DNA of 64,000 nucleotides from Musicola paradisiaca NCPPB 2511 (GTDB lineage Bacteria > Pseudomonadota > Gammaproteobacteria > Enterobacterales > Enterobacteriaceae): positions 927,084 through 991,083 of the forward strand of contig NZ_CM001857.1 in assembly GCF_000400505.1 (NCBI RefSeq), given 5' to 3'. The stretch's first letter is position 1. Each line of letters starts with the position of its first letter. Below the pieces are notes generated by a model. That model was given only the letters and a program-made list of their open reading frames with translations. It made no database searches and was not told where the DNA came from. Shown in pieces: positions 13,365 to 22,937 of the stretch. The translations under genes and the position numbers were made by a program.

Positions 13365-14900
13365 TTATTTACCATAAACATGAATAGCGTCGGTGAGACG
13401 GGTTGCCTGGTTATTAAGGCCGGCCGCCACTTCCATCGATTGCTCCACCATGTCGGTATTTCCCGCCGTCATCTGTTCAATCTGGGCGATGGAATCATTA
13501 ATCAGCGATAGCGCGGAAGTCTGTTCCTGTGTGGTGTTGCTGATCTCCCGAATCATGGTCGCGACCTGATGCACTTCGTTCACGATATCGCTGATATGGT
13601 TGCCGGCTTTTTCCACCAGCGCGTTACCGTTCATGACGCTGGTCATGTTGGCGTCGATCAGCGTTTTGATTTCTCTGGCGGCGGAAGCGGAATGCTGGGC
13701 CAGGTTGCGCACTTCCGCGGCGACGACCGCGAAACCACGACCTTGTACGCCCGCCCGGGCGGCCTCCACCGCCGCGTTCAGCGCCAGAATATTGGTCTGA
13801 AACGCGATGCTGTCAATAACGCCAATAATATCAACTACTTTACGGCTGGCGCTGGAGATGTCCTCCATCATGCTAATCGTCTCTTGCATGATGTCTCCGC
13901 CTTTTCGTGCCGACTGGCTGGCGCTTTCCGACATGTGCGTCGCTTGTGTAGCCGTTTCCGCGCTCTGCTGTACCGCAACGGTGATCTCTTCGATGGCCGC
14001 CGCGGTTTGTTGCAGGTTCATGGAGGTTTCTTCGGTTCGGCGGCCCAGTGCTTCGTTGTTGTCGACCAATTGCTGGCAAACATCCTGCATCCCGTTGATT
14101 TGCGTGCCGACGTCATCAACCAGTGAATGCAGATTCAGCCCGAACTGATTCACGACCCGCATCAGCAGCCCGATTTCATCAACGCGGTTGAAGCGGATAT
14201 GATCCGACTTGCGGCCTGAGACTACCTGTTGTGCTTGTTGCAGAATCGTTTTCAGCGGAACGGCGATATGGCGCTGCAGGAATACATCCAATCCACCGAT
14301 CAGCAGTATGGCGATGACGGCGATGGCTACCGCGTTGACGCCGTACAGCGCCAGCGCTGCCGGAATGATGCCGCTGGCGAAAACAGCGACACGCAGCCGC
14401 CAACTGACCGGTAGTTTCTGAAAGAGGGATAAAATGGACAACACGCCGGTGCGAACAACCAGACCTTTGTGGAACTTGATGTTGCGCGCTTGCTTGTTCT
14501 GCACGGCTTCATACAAAGGCTCTACCTGACGGATTTCTTCCTGTGTCGGTGGATTGCGAACAGAGATATAACCAGTCAACCGGTTGTTATGATAAACCGG
14601 CGTCACATTGGCGCGAACCCAGTAATGGTCGCCGTTTTTTCGCCGGTTTTTTACCAGCCCGGTCCAACTGTCACCCTGTTGTAGCGTGTACCACATATCG
14701 GCAAATGCTTCGATGGGCATATCCGGATGGCGGACAACATTGTGCGGTTCGCCCATTAATTCAGTTTCATCAAAACCGCTGATGTGAATGAACGCGGAAT
14801 TGGCATAAGTAATGTGACTGTTTACATCCGTGGTTGACATCAATGTCGTGTTGGCATCCAGCACATGCTCTTGTTGTGTGACAGGTGAATTGACTCTCAT
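13365..14900 (-). CDS. aer: Aer-type aerotaxis receptor (PAS methyl-accepting chemotaxis protein)
   Basis: 511 residues (E. coli Aer 506). The N-terminal PAS domain (about 18-120) includes VRHPDMP and ADMW, so the FAD-associated residues known from E. coli Aer (R57, H58, D60, W70) are at the same numbers. A central hydrophobic region (about 165-205) forms the membrane hairpin, followed by a HAMP-like segment and the signalling hairpin tip FQTNILALNAAVEAARAG. There is no periplasmic domain and no C-terminal NWETF tether. It probably senses redox state and signals to CheA. It could be one of several Aer paralogues; the symbol is by closest resemblance. Confidence 0.87.
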   Translation of the reverse strand: MRVNSPVTQQEHVLDANTTLMSTTDVNSHITYANSAFIHISGFDETELMGEPHNVVRHPDMPIEAFADMWYTLQQGDSWTGLVKNRRKNGDHYWVRANVTPVYHNNRLTGYISVRNPPTQEEIRQVEPLYEAVQNKQARNIKFHKGLVVRTGVLSILSLFQKLPVSWRLRVAVFASGIIPAALALYGVNAVAIAVIAILLIGGLDVFLQRHIAVPLKTILQQAQQVVSGRKSDHIRFNRVDEIGLLMRVVNQFGLNLHSLVDDVGTQINGMQDVCQQLVDNNEALGRRTEETSMNLQQTAAAIEEITVAVQQSAETATQATHMSESASQSARKGGDIMQETISMMEDISSASRKVVDIIGVIDSIAFQTNILALNAAVEAARAGVQGRGFAVVAAEVRNLAQHSASAAREIKTLIDANMTSVMNGNALVEKAGNHISDIVNEVHQVATMIREISNTTQEQTSALSLINDSIAQIEQMTAGNTDMVEQSMEVAAGLNNQATRLTDAIHVYGK

Positions 14901-14953
14901 GAGAAACCCCGATGTCTATGTATTGAACCAATACTGTGAAATACGTTGCAGCG

Positions 14954-14975
14954 GACCACCAATGACATGGTGGTC
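14954..14975. promoter_or_regulatory. Perfect inverted repeat upstream of aer
   Basis: GACCACCA and TGGTGGTC form an 8-bp perfect inverted repeat with a 6-bp spacer, ending 54 bp before the aer start codon. Size and position suit either a dimeric repressor operator or an RNA hairpin in the aer leader. No regulator is recognised. Confidence 0.4.
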
Positions 14976-15460
14976 AGATTTAGTCACAGGTTAAGAGGTG
15001 GTTTTTTAATTACGCCAAAGGCCAACATATGCGTTAGCGTAATCGGGGCACGATTTTTACAATCTGCCCTGAAGTAAAATTTTTTTTATTTTTTACAGGC
15101 GGAATTTATGCATCGTATCTGGTTATTGTCAATACAATCATTCGTAATTACGCTTTTTTTAAATGATTCATTAATCCAGATCTGTGTTATAGCCACCGGC
15201 GGTTTTTTTTCTTAATAAAAGAACTACAAATTAAATTTGTTATTAACATTGTTATGACAGGGATAAGTCATCATTCATGATGAATAAATCGCAGCGTAAA
15301 TGTTAATAAGCGCGGGGGATTTATAAATAAGTATTAATAATAATATATGCGATGAGAATAAATGACGGGATGAATAAGTATTGACGACATCGGCGTTATT
15401 TCATGGAGTCTTCTCCGGAACGTTAAATGCTTCACGTATTGCCAATCTGTTATGCCCCAA
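14976..15460. other. AT-rich gene-free region
   Basis: About 485 bp with many A and T runs and no credible coding frame, clearly more AT-rich than its surroundings. It contains a 15-bp palindrome at 15226-15240 (ACAAATT, A, AATTTGT) and a 7-bp inverted repeat ATTACGC/GCGTAAT at 15009-15043. It probably includes the aer promoter and may bind nucleoid proteins such as H-NS or Fis; both are inferences from composition. Confidence 0.4.
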
Positions 15461-15469
15461 ATAATTCGC

Positions 15470-15712
15470 GCCGCAGAACAGCGGCAAGTCAGTGATGCGG
15501 GGGCGCGACGAATCCGCTGGGGGCAGATGGGAATACAACGGTGAGAACACAACGTGCTGTGGCCTCAAGGGTAATGTCCTTGAATGGGCCGAGTCATCAA
15601 GCCCACAGCGACAACTGAAATATGACAGGTACAGAGCGAATGGGCGTGAAACTGACGCCGATCGCCTGGCCATCCGCCAGTCCCCCCGAAAGCACAGCAC
15701 ATTCGGGGGGAC
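15470..15712. other. Hairpin cluster, possible structured RNA or garD 3' UTR
   Basis: Five perfect stems lie in 243 bp: GCCGC/GCGGC (15470-15485); GCTGTGG/CCACAGC (15556-15609), which encloses TCAAGG/CCTTGA (15565-15583); GGCGT/ACGCC (15644-15659); and GTCCCCCCGAA/TTCGGGGGGAC (15680-15712). The last begins 7 bp after the garD stop, and none has a T-run. On the minus strand this would be the 3' UTR of garD. No RNA family is recognised and no ORF is convincing. Confidence 0.35.
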
Positions 15713-15718
15713 TTGGGA

Positions 15719-17293
15719 TCACGTTACGGGCGCCGGGTTAAAGACCGACAAGGCGTTATGTAAGCCCCACCGATCAGACCAGGTCTGTTTCCTGCCGCTG
15801 GCAATATCCAGAATGAACTGGAACAACTGCCAACCTACCTGCTCAATGGTGGCTTCGCCGGTGGCGATAGTACCGGCGTCGATATCCATCAGATCGTGCC
15901 AGCGCTCCGCCAATGCCGAACGGGTCGCCATCTTGATAACCGGCACCGCTTTCAGGCCGTAAGGCGTACCGCGCCCTGTGGTAAATACCTGAACCGTAAT
16001 GCCCGACGCCATTTGCTGCGTGCCGCAGACGAAGTCGCTGGCGGGCGTAGCGGCGTAAATCAGGCCGCGTTTGGTGGGGCGCTGTCCGGGGGACAACACC
16101 TCAGCGATAGCGCTGTTACCGGATTTGGCAATTGAACCGAGCGCTTTTTCCACCACGTTCGCCAGCCCGCCTTTTTTGTTGCCGGGGGAGGGGTTGGCGC
16201 TGCGGTCGGTTTGGCCGCTGTCCAGGTAATTATCGTACCAGGCCATTTCTTCCAGCAGGCGTTTGCCCACCTCTTCGTTAATGGCGCGAGGCGTCAGCAG
16301 ATGGATAGCATCGCGAACTTCCGTCACTTCCGAGAACATAACGGTGGCGCCGCAGCGCACCAGCAGGTCGGAGGCGAAGCCGACCGCCGGATTGGCGGTG
16401 ACGCCGGAGAATGCATCGCTACCGCCGCATTGCATACCGACGACCAGCTCGGAGGCGGGAACGGTCTCCCGTTTACGTTGGTTCAGATGCTGTAGGTGTT
16501 TCTCCGCCATGGCGAGGATATCGTCCACCATGGCTTTGAAACCGACATGGTGCTCATCCTGCAAACGCACGATGCTGGCGTCGTCCAGCGAAATCGGCTG
16601 TGCATCCGGCGTCCCTTGCAACAGGCGTTCCGGCTGGAGTTTTTCACAACCCAACCCGACGACCAGAATCTCTCCGCCGAAATTGGGGTTGAGCGCCAGG
16701 TTATGGATGGTGCGGATCGGCACCACGGCGGCGGGGGCATTGATGGCGACGCCGCATCCGTAGAGATGGTTGAGCGCGACAACGCCATCCACGTTTGGAT
16801 AGCGCGGCAGCAAGTCCCGTTCAATGATATTGACCACGTAATCCACTACGCCGGCGACACAGTGCACGCTGGTGGTAATGCCCAGCATGTTCTTGGTGCC
16901 GACGCTGCCGTCCGGATTGCGGTAGCCTTCGAAGGTATAACCTTCCAGCGCCGGCAGCGGCTCGGGTACCTTGGTTGCCAGCGGGAGGGTGTCCAGCGCG
17001 GGTGCTTTGGGCAATGCCACCAGCGATTCGTCTATCCAACTTCCCCGGGGAATATCTTTCACGGCGTAACCGATGATTTCGCCGTAACGAACAATCGGCG
17101 CGCCGCAGGCAATATCGGACAGCGCCACTTTATGGCCCTGAGGTATATGCTCCGTCAGCTCCAGACCACAACTAAATCGCGTTCCGGCACGTAGTCCATT
17201 ATTGTTGACGACAATGGCCACATTATCTGAATCGTGCACTTTGATATAAAGCGGCCGATCCTTTGCCGCCCGGTTTTCTGTATCATTTAACAT
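15719..17293 (-). CDS. garD: GarD, galactarate dehydratase
   Basis: 524 residues (E. coli 523). It dehydrates galactarate (mucate) to 5-keto-4-deoxy-D-glucarate. The N-terminal SAF-like domain (about 12-95, [19 protein letters not shown]) is followed by the UxaA/GarD catalytic region with [23 protein letters not shown] and [14 protein letters not shown], and a C-terminal domain with the conserved cysteines of the metal-dependent dehydratase. It is divergent from the gud-gar operon across a 531-bp control region. In E. coli garD is far from gudD. A strong hairpin follows the stop. Confidence 0.96.
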   Translation of the reverse strand: MLNDTENRAAKDRPLYIKVHDSDNVAIVVNNNGLRAGTRFSCGLELTEHIPQGHKVALSDIACGAPIVRYGEIIGYAVKDIPRGSWIDESLVALPKAPALDTLPLATKVPEPLPALEGYTFEGYRNPDGSVGTKNMLGITTSVHCVAGVVDYVVNIIERDLLPRYPNVDGVVALNHLYGCGVAINAPAAVVPIRTIHNLALNPNFGGEILVVGLGCEKLQPERLLQGTPDAQPISLDDASIVRLQDEHHVGFKAMVDDILAMAEKHLQHLNQRKRETVPASELVVGMQCGGSDAFSGVTANPAVGFASDLLVRCGATVMFSEVTEVRDAIHLLTPRAINEEVGKRLLEEMAWYDNYLDSGQTDRSANPSPGNKKGGLANVVEKALGSIAKSGNSAIAEVLSPGQRPTKRGLIYAATPASDFVCGTQQMASGITVQVFTTGRGTPYGLKAVPVIKMATRSALAERWHDLMDIDAGTIATGEATIEQVGWQLFQFILDIASGRKQTWSDRWGLHNALSVFNPAPVT

Positions 17294-17824
17294 GATGCAA
17301 ACCTTTCATAATTATGACATACAGCTTACTTTCACTGCGGATGCTACTTATTTCTTTGCTCCGCGCCAGTATAGATGAACGGGGAATACACCGGCATTAT
17401 GCAATTGAATGACATCCCGCAGACTTCGGCTCAATTTATCGTGCGAAAAAACAACCCTGAGTGAGAGTCATCACATTCCAGGTTTGCTGTCTTTGGCGCC
17501 TGCCATGGTCATCCTATTTTCCAATGATAACGCCCGATACGTCGGTTTCGTGAAATAACTCCCAGGCGCTTGGGCGGTTGCCATAACTTCTTTTGTCTAC
17601 CCTGTGGATTCTTGGGCGTTTATCTAGTGAGCCGCCAAACCACTGCTTTTATAATTTCTCTCGAAGTCGAAGAGGTCATCGTCGTTTATTTTCGCTGTTC
17701 TACTTTTTTGCTCTGCTCAACATTAAAACCAATATCGACACTCGATTTCATTCTGATAACCGACCCTACATTGTTTTGTTATTCGGAATGAATGAGCTAA
17801 CCGCTATACCAGTAGGAGTTCATT
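17294..17824. promoter_or_regulatory. Divergent control region between garD and gudP
   Basis: 531 bp without a supported gene, serving both promoters. It contains a CRP-like site at 17460-17475. In E. coli the corresponding operons are activated by CdaR, but no cdaR lies in this window and I could not identify its site here. The gudP start codon is preceded by TAGGAG. Several AT-rich blocks at 17640-17770 could hold -10 elements; none stands out. Confidence 0.5.
17460..17475. promoter_or_regulatory. Candidate CRP-cAMP binding site
   Basis: AGTGA-N6-TCACA, one mismatch from the consensus TGTGA-N6-TCACA with exact spacing. It is about 175 bp from the garD start and 350 bp from gudP, so it is closer to garD. 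CRP control of a sugar-acid catabolic locus is expected. Confidence 0.55.
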
Positions 17825-19177
17825 ATGAATACAGCCAGCACAACGGCAGGCGTAATACAAAAGAAAACGAATGCCCGTTACTGGATTGTCGTGATGCTGT
17901 TTATCGTCACGTCATTCAACTATGGCGACCGCGCCACCATCTCCATTGCCGGCTCGGCCATGTCGAAGGAGATAGGTCTGGATGCCGTCGGCATGGGATA
18001 TATCTTTTCTGCCTTTTCCTGGGCTTATGTAATTGGTCAGATTCCTGGTGGTTGGTTGCTTGACCGCTTCGGATCCAAACGGGTTTATTTCTGGAGTATT
18101 TTTACCTGGTCGCTGTTTACGCTGTTGCAGGGGTTTGTGGATTTGTTCCACGGCTCGGCCATCGTCATTTCCCTGTTTATGCTGCGCTTTATGGTGGGGA
18201 TCTGTGAATCTCCGTCCTTCCCTGGTAACAGCCGTATCGTAGCGGCCTGGTTCCCGGCTCAGGAGCGTGGTACCGCTGTCGCCATCTTTAACTCGGCGCA
18301 GTATTTCGCCACGGTCATTTTTGCACCGATCATGGGCTGGCTGACGCACGCCGTCGGTTGGTCGCACGTGTTCTGGTTCATGGGCGGCCTGGGTATCATC
18401 ATCAGCTTCCTGTGGGTGAAGGTTATCCACGATCCGAAAGACCATCCGAGCGTTAACAAAGCTGAGCTGGAATATATCGAAGCGGGCGGCGCGCTGGTCA
18501 ACATGGATGCCGCAGCGAATAAGGCCAAAGTCTCCGGTGCGGAAAAATGGCACCAGATTAAACAACTGCTGACCTCCCGCATGATGCTGGGGATCTATCT
18601 CGGTCAATACTGTATCAACGCGCTGACTTACTTCTTTATTACCTGGTTCCCGGTGTACCTGGTGCAGGCGCGCGGCATGTCGATTTTGAAAGCGGGTTTT
18701 GTCGCCTCGATCCCGGCAATTTGTGGTTTCGTCGGCGGTGTGCTGGGCGGTGTGATTTCCGACTTCCTGATGCGTCGCACCCAGTCGCTCAACATTGCGC
18801 GTAAGACGCCGATCGTGCTGGGGATGATGCTCTCCATGTCCATGGTGATCTGTAACTATGTTTCCACCGAGTGGGTGGTTATCGCGGTGATGGCGACGGC
18901 CTTCTTCGGCAAGGGCATCGGTGCGCTGGGCTGGGCGGTGATGGCGGATACCGCACCGAAAGAAATCAGCGGCCTGAGCGGCGGTCTGTTCAATATGTTC
19001 GGCAACATCTCCGGCATCGTCACCCCGATCGCCATCGGTTATATCGTAGGCGTTACCGGTTCTTTCAACGGCGGTCTGGTGTATGTGGGCATTCATGCCT
19101 TCGTCGCGATCCTGAGCTTCCTGTTCATTGTTCAGGACATCAAGCGTGTCGAATTGAAACCGTACAACAACAACTGA
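17825..19177 (+). CDS. gudP: GudP, D-glucarate/galactarate MFS transporter
   Basis: 450 residues, the same length as E. coli GudP, an anion:cation symporter family (MFS) permease with about 12 membrane helices. The N-terminal helix block ([20 protein letters not shown]) and the loop [11 protein letters not shown] between helices 2 and 3 are typical. It imports glucarate, and probably galactarate, in symport with protons across the inner membrane. First gene of the operon; gudX follows after 22 bp. Start supported by TAGGAG eight bases upstream. Confidence 0.95.
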   Translation: MNTASTTAGVIQKKTNARYWIVVMLFIVTSFNYGDRATISIAGSAMSKEIGLDAVGMGYIFSAFSWAYVIGQIPGGWLLDRFGSKRVYFWSIFTWSLFTLLQGFVDLFHGSAIVISLFMLRFMVGICESPSFPGNSRIVAAWFPAQERGTAVAIFNSAQYFATVIFAPIMGWLTHAVGWSHVFWFMGGLGIIISFLWVKVIHDPKDHPSVNKAELEYIEAGGALVNMDAAANKAKVSGAEKWHQIKQLLTSRMMLGIYLGQYCINALTYFFITWFPVYLVQARGMSILKAGFVASIPAICGFVGGVLGGVISDFLMRRTQSLNIARKTPIVLGMMLSMSMVICNYVSTEWVVIAVMATAFFGKGIGALGWAVMADTAPKEISGLSGGLFNMFGNISGIVTPIAIGYIVGVTGSFNGGLVYVGIHAFVAILSFLFIVQDIKRVELKPYNNN

Positions 19178-19199
19178 TTCAGGGGATAAGGAGAAAAGC

Positions 19200-20561
19200 A
19201 TGAGTAGCACTCAGGACACCCCAATTATTACTGATATGAAGGTCATCCCGGTGGCCGGCCATGACAGCATGTTGCTGAATATCGGCGGCGCCCACGGCGC
19301 CTACTTCACCCGCAACATCGTCATTTTGACGGACAGTTCCGGTCATACCGGCGTGGGCGAAGCGCCCGGCGGCGAGGTGATTTACAACACGCTGACGGCC
19401 GCCATTCCCCAGGTCGTGGGCAACCAGGTGGCGCGCATGAACCGCCTGGTGCACCAGATCCACAAAGGGAACCAGTCTTCCGATTTCGACTCGTTCGGCA
19501 AAGGCGCCTGGACGTTCGAGCTGCGGGTGAATGCGGTGGCAGCGCTGGAGGCCGCTTGTCTGGATCTGTTGGGCCAGCATCTGGGCGTCCCGGTCGCCGA
19601 ACTGTTGGGGCCGGGCAAACAGCGTGATGAAGTCACTGTGCTGGGCTACCTGTTCTACATCGGCGATCGCACCCAAACCGACCTGCCGTATCTGGCGGGC
19701 GAAACCGGCGGTCACGAGTGGTACCACCTGCGCCATCAGAAAGCGATGGACAGCGAGGCTGTCGTCAGGTTGGCGGAAGCCTCGGCCGATCGTTACGGCT
19801 TCAAAGATTTCAAACTGAAAGGCGGCGTGCTGCCGGGCGAGCTGGAAATCGACACCGTCAAGGCGCTGAAAAAACGTTTCCCGGATGCCCGTATCACCGT
19901 CGACCCCAACGGCGCCTGGTTGCTGGATGAGGCGATCCGTCTGTGCCGGGACATGAAAGATGTCCTGACCTACGCCGAAGATCCATGCGGTGCCGAGCAG
20001 GGCTTCTCCGGTCGCGAAGTGATGTCCGAATTCCGGCGCGCCACCGGTCTGCCGGTCGCCACCAATATGATCGCCACCAACTGGCGTGAAATGAACCATG
20101 CCGTGATGTTACAGGCGGTGGATATCCCGCTGGCGGATCCGCATTTCTGGACCATGCACGGCGCGGTGCGCGTCGCGCAGCTGTGCGACGACTGGGGCCT
20201 GACCTGGGGTTGCCATTCCAACAACCACTTTGATATTTCGCTGGCGATGTTTACCCATGTTGGCGCCGCGGTACCGGGAAAACCGACCGCTATCGATACT
20301 CACTGGATCTGGCAGGAAGGGCAGCATCTGACCAAAGAACCGCTGCAAATCGTCAACGGCAAGATCAAAGTGCCGGATCGTCCGGGGCTGGGTATCGAAC
20401 TGGATATGGAACAGGTGATGAAGGCGCACGAGCTGCATAAGAAACTGCCGAGCGGCGCGCGCAATGATGCCGTCGCAATGCAGTACCTGATCCCCGGCTG
20501 GACGTTCGATCGCAAACGTCCGGTTTTCGGGCGTGAAATCCCGGCTAATGCCAAGTTTTAA
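19200..20561 (+). CDS. gudX: GudX, glucarate dehydratase-related protein
   Basis: 453 residues of the enolase superfamily, glucarate dehydratase subgroup. It has the N-terminal capping domain ([16 protein letters not shown]), the KxK motif in DFKLKGG, metal-ligand stretches ([26 protein letters not shown]) and the His loop [11 protein letters not shown]. It resembles E. coli GudX, whose purified form is a poor glucarate dehydratase, more closely than GudD, and is paralogous to the next gene. Its C-terminal tail runs a few residues past that of E. coli GudX. It may help GudD or act on a related acid sugar. Confidence 0.9.
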   Translation: MSSTQDTPIITDMKVIPVAGHDSMLLNIGGAHGAYFTRNIVILTDSSGHTGVGEAPGGEVIYNTLTAAIPQVVGNQVARMNRLVHQIHKGNQSSDFDSFGKGAWTFELRVNAVAALEAACLDLLGQHLGVPVAELLGPGKQRDEVTVLGYLFYIGDRTQTDLPYLAGETGGHEWYHLRHQKAMDSEAVVRLAEASADRYGFKDFKLKGGVLPGELEIDTVKALKKRFPDARITVDPNGAWLLDEAIRLCRDMKDVLTYAEDPCGAEQGFSGREVMSEFRRATGLPVATNMIATNWREMNHAVMLQAVDIPLADPHFWTMHGAVRVAQLCDDWGLTWGCHSNNHFDISLAMFTHVGAAVPGKPTAIDTHWIWQEGQHLTKEPLQIVNGKIKVPDRPGLGIELDMEQVMKAHELHKKLPSGARNDAVAMQYLIPGWTFDRKRPVFGREIPANAKF

Positions 20562-20577
20562 TATTGAGGGCTCGCTA

Positions 20578-21918
20578 ATGGCTTCACAAAGTACCACGCC
20601 TGTTATTACCCGTATGCAGGTGATCCCGGTGGCCGGCCATGACAGCATGTTGCTGAACCTAAGCGGGGCGCATGCGCCGTATTTCACCCGTAACATCGTG
20701 ATTATGCAGGATAACGCGGGTAATACCGGCGTGGGTGAAATCCCTGGCGGCGAGAAAATCCGTCAGACGCTGGAAGATGCCGCTCAGTTGGTCATCGGCA
20801 AAACGCTGGGTGAATACAAGAATGTCATGACCGCCGTGCGTAACCAGTTCGCCGATCGCGATGCCTCCGGTCGTGGCCTGCAGACGTTCGACCTGCGTAC
20901 CACCATCCATGTCGTGACCGGTATCGAAGCGGCCATGCTGGATTTGCTGGGCCAATTCCTGAATGTGCCGGTCGCCGCGCTGCTGGGCGATGGTCAACAG
21001 CGCGATGCGGTGGAAATGTTGGGCTACCTGTTCTACATCGGCGATCGCAATAAAACCGACCTGCCGTATCAGAGCCAGCCGGATGAAAAATGCGACTGGT
21101 ATCGTCTTCGCCATGAAGAAGCGTTGTCGCCGGAAACGGTGGTGCGTCTGGCGGAAGCCGCTTATGAAAAATACGGTTTCAATGATTTCAAACTGAAGGG
21201 CGGCGTACTGGCCGGCAGCGAAGAAGCGGAGGCGGTCACGGCGCTGTCCAAACGTTTCCCGCAGGCACGTATTACGCTGGATCCAAACGGCGCCTGGTCG
21301 TTGGACGAAGCGATTCGTCTGGGCAAACAACTGCGTGGCGTGCTGGCTTATGCCGAAGACCCGTGCGGCGCGGAGCAGGGTTTCTCCGGCCGTGAAGTGA
21401 TGGCGGAATTCCGTCGCGCCACCGGCCTGCCGACCGCGACCAATATGATCGCTACCGACTGGCGTCAGATGGGGCACACCATCTCCTTGCAGTCGGTGGA
21501 TATCCCGCTGGCGGATCCGCATTTCTGGACCATGCAAGGCTCGGTGCGCGTTGCGCAGATGTGTCATGAATGGGGTTTGACCTGGGGTTCGCATTCCAAC
21601 AACCATTTCGACATTTCGCTGGCGATGTTCACCCATGTCGCGGCGGCGGCTCCGGGCCATATCACCGCCATCGACACCCACTGGATCTGGCAGGAAGGCA
21701 ACCAACGTCTGACCAAAGAACCGTTCCAGATCGTCGGCGGCATGGTGGAAGTGCCGAAAAAACCGGGTCTGGGCGTTGAATTGGATATGGCGCAGGTGAT
21801 GAAGGCCCATGAGTTGTACAAAAACATGGGGCTGGGGGCGCGCAACGACGCCGTCGGCATGCAGTATCTGGTTCCCGGCTGGACGTTCGATAACAAACGC
21901 CCCTGTCTGGTTCGTTAA
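20578..21918 (+). CDS. gudD: GudD, D-glucarate dehydratase
   Basis: 446 residues, identical in length to E. coli GudD. It is an enolase-superfamily enzyme converting D-glucarate (and L-idarate) to 5-keto-4-deoxy-D-glucarate. The KxK catalytic motif (DFKLKGG), [28 protein letters not shown] and [11 protein letters not shown] are intact. An open frame reaches back to 20533, but ATG 20578 gives the family N-terminus. It starts 16 bp after gudX, so the two are certainly cotranscribed. A GC-rich hairpin separates it from garL. Confidence 0.96.
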   Translation: MASQSTTPVITRMQVIPVAGHDSMLLNLSGAHAPYFTRNIVIMQDNAGNTGVGEIPGGEKIRQTLEDAAQLVIGKTLGEYKNVMTAVRNQFADRDASGRGLQTFDLRTTIHVVTGIEAAMLDLLGQFLNVPVAALLGDGQQRDAVEMLGYLFYIGDRNKTDLPYQSQPDEKCDWYRLRHEEALSPETVVRLAEAAYEKYGFNDFKLKGGVLAGSEEAEAVTALSKRFPQARITLDPNGAWSLDEAIRLGKQLRGVLAYAEDPCGAEQGFSGREVMAEFRRATGLPTATNMIATDWRQMGHTISLQSVDIPLADPHFWTMQGSVRVAQMCHEWGLTWGSHSNNHFDISLAMFTHVAAAAPGHITAIDTHWIWQEGNQRLTKEPFQIVGGMVEVPKKPGLGVELDMAQVMKAHELYKNMGLGARNDAVGMQYLVPGWTFDNKRPCLVR

Positions 21919-21928
21919 TCCATGATGT

Positions 21929-21950
21929 GCGCCGTCCCGTGGGGCGGCGC
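21929..21950 (+). other. GC-rich intercistronic hairpin gudD/garL
   Basis: GCGCCGTCCC pairs with GGGGCGGCGC (one G-T pair) around a two-base loop, between gudD and garL. It is followed by GGAAAAAG, not a T-run, so it is more likely an mRNA stability or processing element than a full terminator. Confidence 0.5.
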
Positions 21951-21970
21951 GGAAAAAGTAAGGACAAAAC

Positions 21971-22741
21971 ATGAAGACGCCACTGTTACCTAATCAATTT
22001 CGCCAGGATTTACGGCAAGGGAAGACCCTGTTCGGCTGCTGGTGCGCGCTGGGCAATCCCATTTCTACCGAGGTACTGGGGCTGGCGGGATTTGACTGGC
22101 TGGTGCTCGATGGAGAGCACGCGCCGAACGACGTACTCAGCTTTATTCCGCAGTTGATGGCGCTGAAAGGCAGCCACAGCGCGCCGGTAGTCCGCCCGCC
22201 TTGTAATGAGCCGGTGGTCATCAAGCGCTTGCTGGATATCGGTTTTTACAACTTCCTGATCCCGTTTGTGGAATCTGAAGAGGAAGCCATCCGTGCGGTC
22301 GCGTCGACCCGTTATCCGCCGGCGGGTATCCGCGGCGTCTCCGTGGGGCACCGCAGCAATGCTTTCGGTACCGAACCGAACTATTTCGCCACCATCAACG
22401 ACAACATCACGGTGATGGTGCAGATCGAGAGTCAGGAAGGGGTGGATAACCTGGACGCCATCGCTGCGGTTGACGGTGTGGATGGCATTTTCGTCGGCCC
22501 CGGCGACCTGTCCGCCGCGCTGGGTTATCTGGGGCAGCCCAACCATCCGGAAGTTCAGAAAGTGATTCGTCACATTTTCGAACGCGCTGCCGCACACGGC
22601 AAACCGAGCGGCATTCTGGCGCCGGTGGAAGCGGATGCCCGTCGTTATCTGGAATGGGGCGCCCGGTTCGTCGCCGTCGGTAGCGATTTGGGTGTATTCC
22701 GCGGCGCGACGCAGGCGCTGTGCGATAAGTTCAAGCAGTAA
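21971..22741 (+). CDS. garL: GarL, 5-keto-4-deoxy-D-glucarate aldolase
   Basis: 256 residues, as in E. coli. A class II HpcH/HpaI-family aldolase that splits 5-keto-4-deoxy-D-glucarate to pyruvate and tartronate semialdehyde. [26 protein letters not shown], the arginine in APVVRPP and the metal-binding [11 protein letters not shown] and [12 protein letters not shown] are all present. RBS AAGGAC lies just upstream. It acts on the product of both GarD and GudD. Confidence 0.97.
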   Translation: MKTPLLPNQFRQDLRQGKTLFGCWCALGNPISTEVLGLAGFDWLVLDGEHAPNDVLSFIPQLMALKGSHSAPVVRPPCNEPVVIKRLLDIGFYNFLIPFVESEEEAIRAVASTRYPPAGIRGVSVGHRSNAFGTEPNYFATINDNITVMVQIESQEGVDNLDAIAAVDGVDGIFVGPGDLSAALGYLGQPNHPEVQKVIRHIFERAAAHGKPSGILAPVEADARRYLEWGARFVAVGSDLGVFRGATQALCDKFKQ

Positions 22742-22752
22742 ACCGGACAACC

Positions 22753-22782
22753 CAGCCGCCCGGTGTTGCCGGGCGAAGGCTG
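22753..22782 (+). other. Intercistronic hairpin garL/garR
   Basis: CGCCCGG pairs with CCGGGCG around TGTTG, and an outer CAGC/GCTG adds four base pairs. It sits 11 bp after the garL stop in a 196-bp spacer before garR. No strong T-run follows (ATTTACC). Nothing else is recognised in the spacer. Confidence 0.5.
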
Positions 22783-22937
22783 ATTTACCATGAGTGGCGC
22801 TGGCGGTAAACACCACCGGCAGGCCGTCGGGAGATACCGGCGTTGACGGGGATGACGGCCGCAGAAACAGGCTGCCGGGAGCGGGGTTTCCCGGCGACGA
22901 TAGATTGATGAACGCATCAGACAATGGGGTTATCACG

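Noticed and set aside
15530..15612. Resemblance to a cobalamin riboswitch (GGGAA...GGTGAGAA...GCTG)
   Set aside because: The pairing that should close around GGTG-AGAA is only three base pairs, the CCTGCC end motif is missing, and no gene follows on the plus strand.
15401..15700. 99-codon minus-strand frame with a long open reading stretch
   Set aside because: No recognisable domain, poor ribosome binding site, irregular composition; it overlaps the hairpin cluster. Treated as non-coding.
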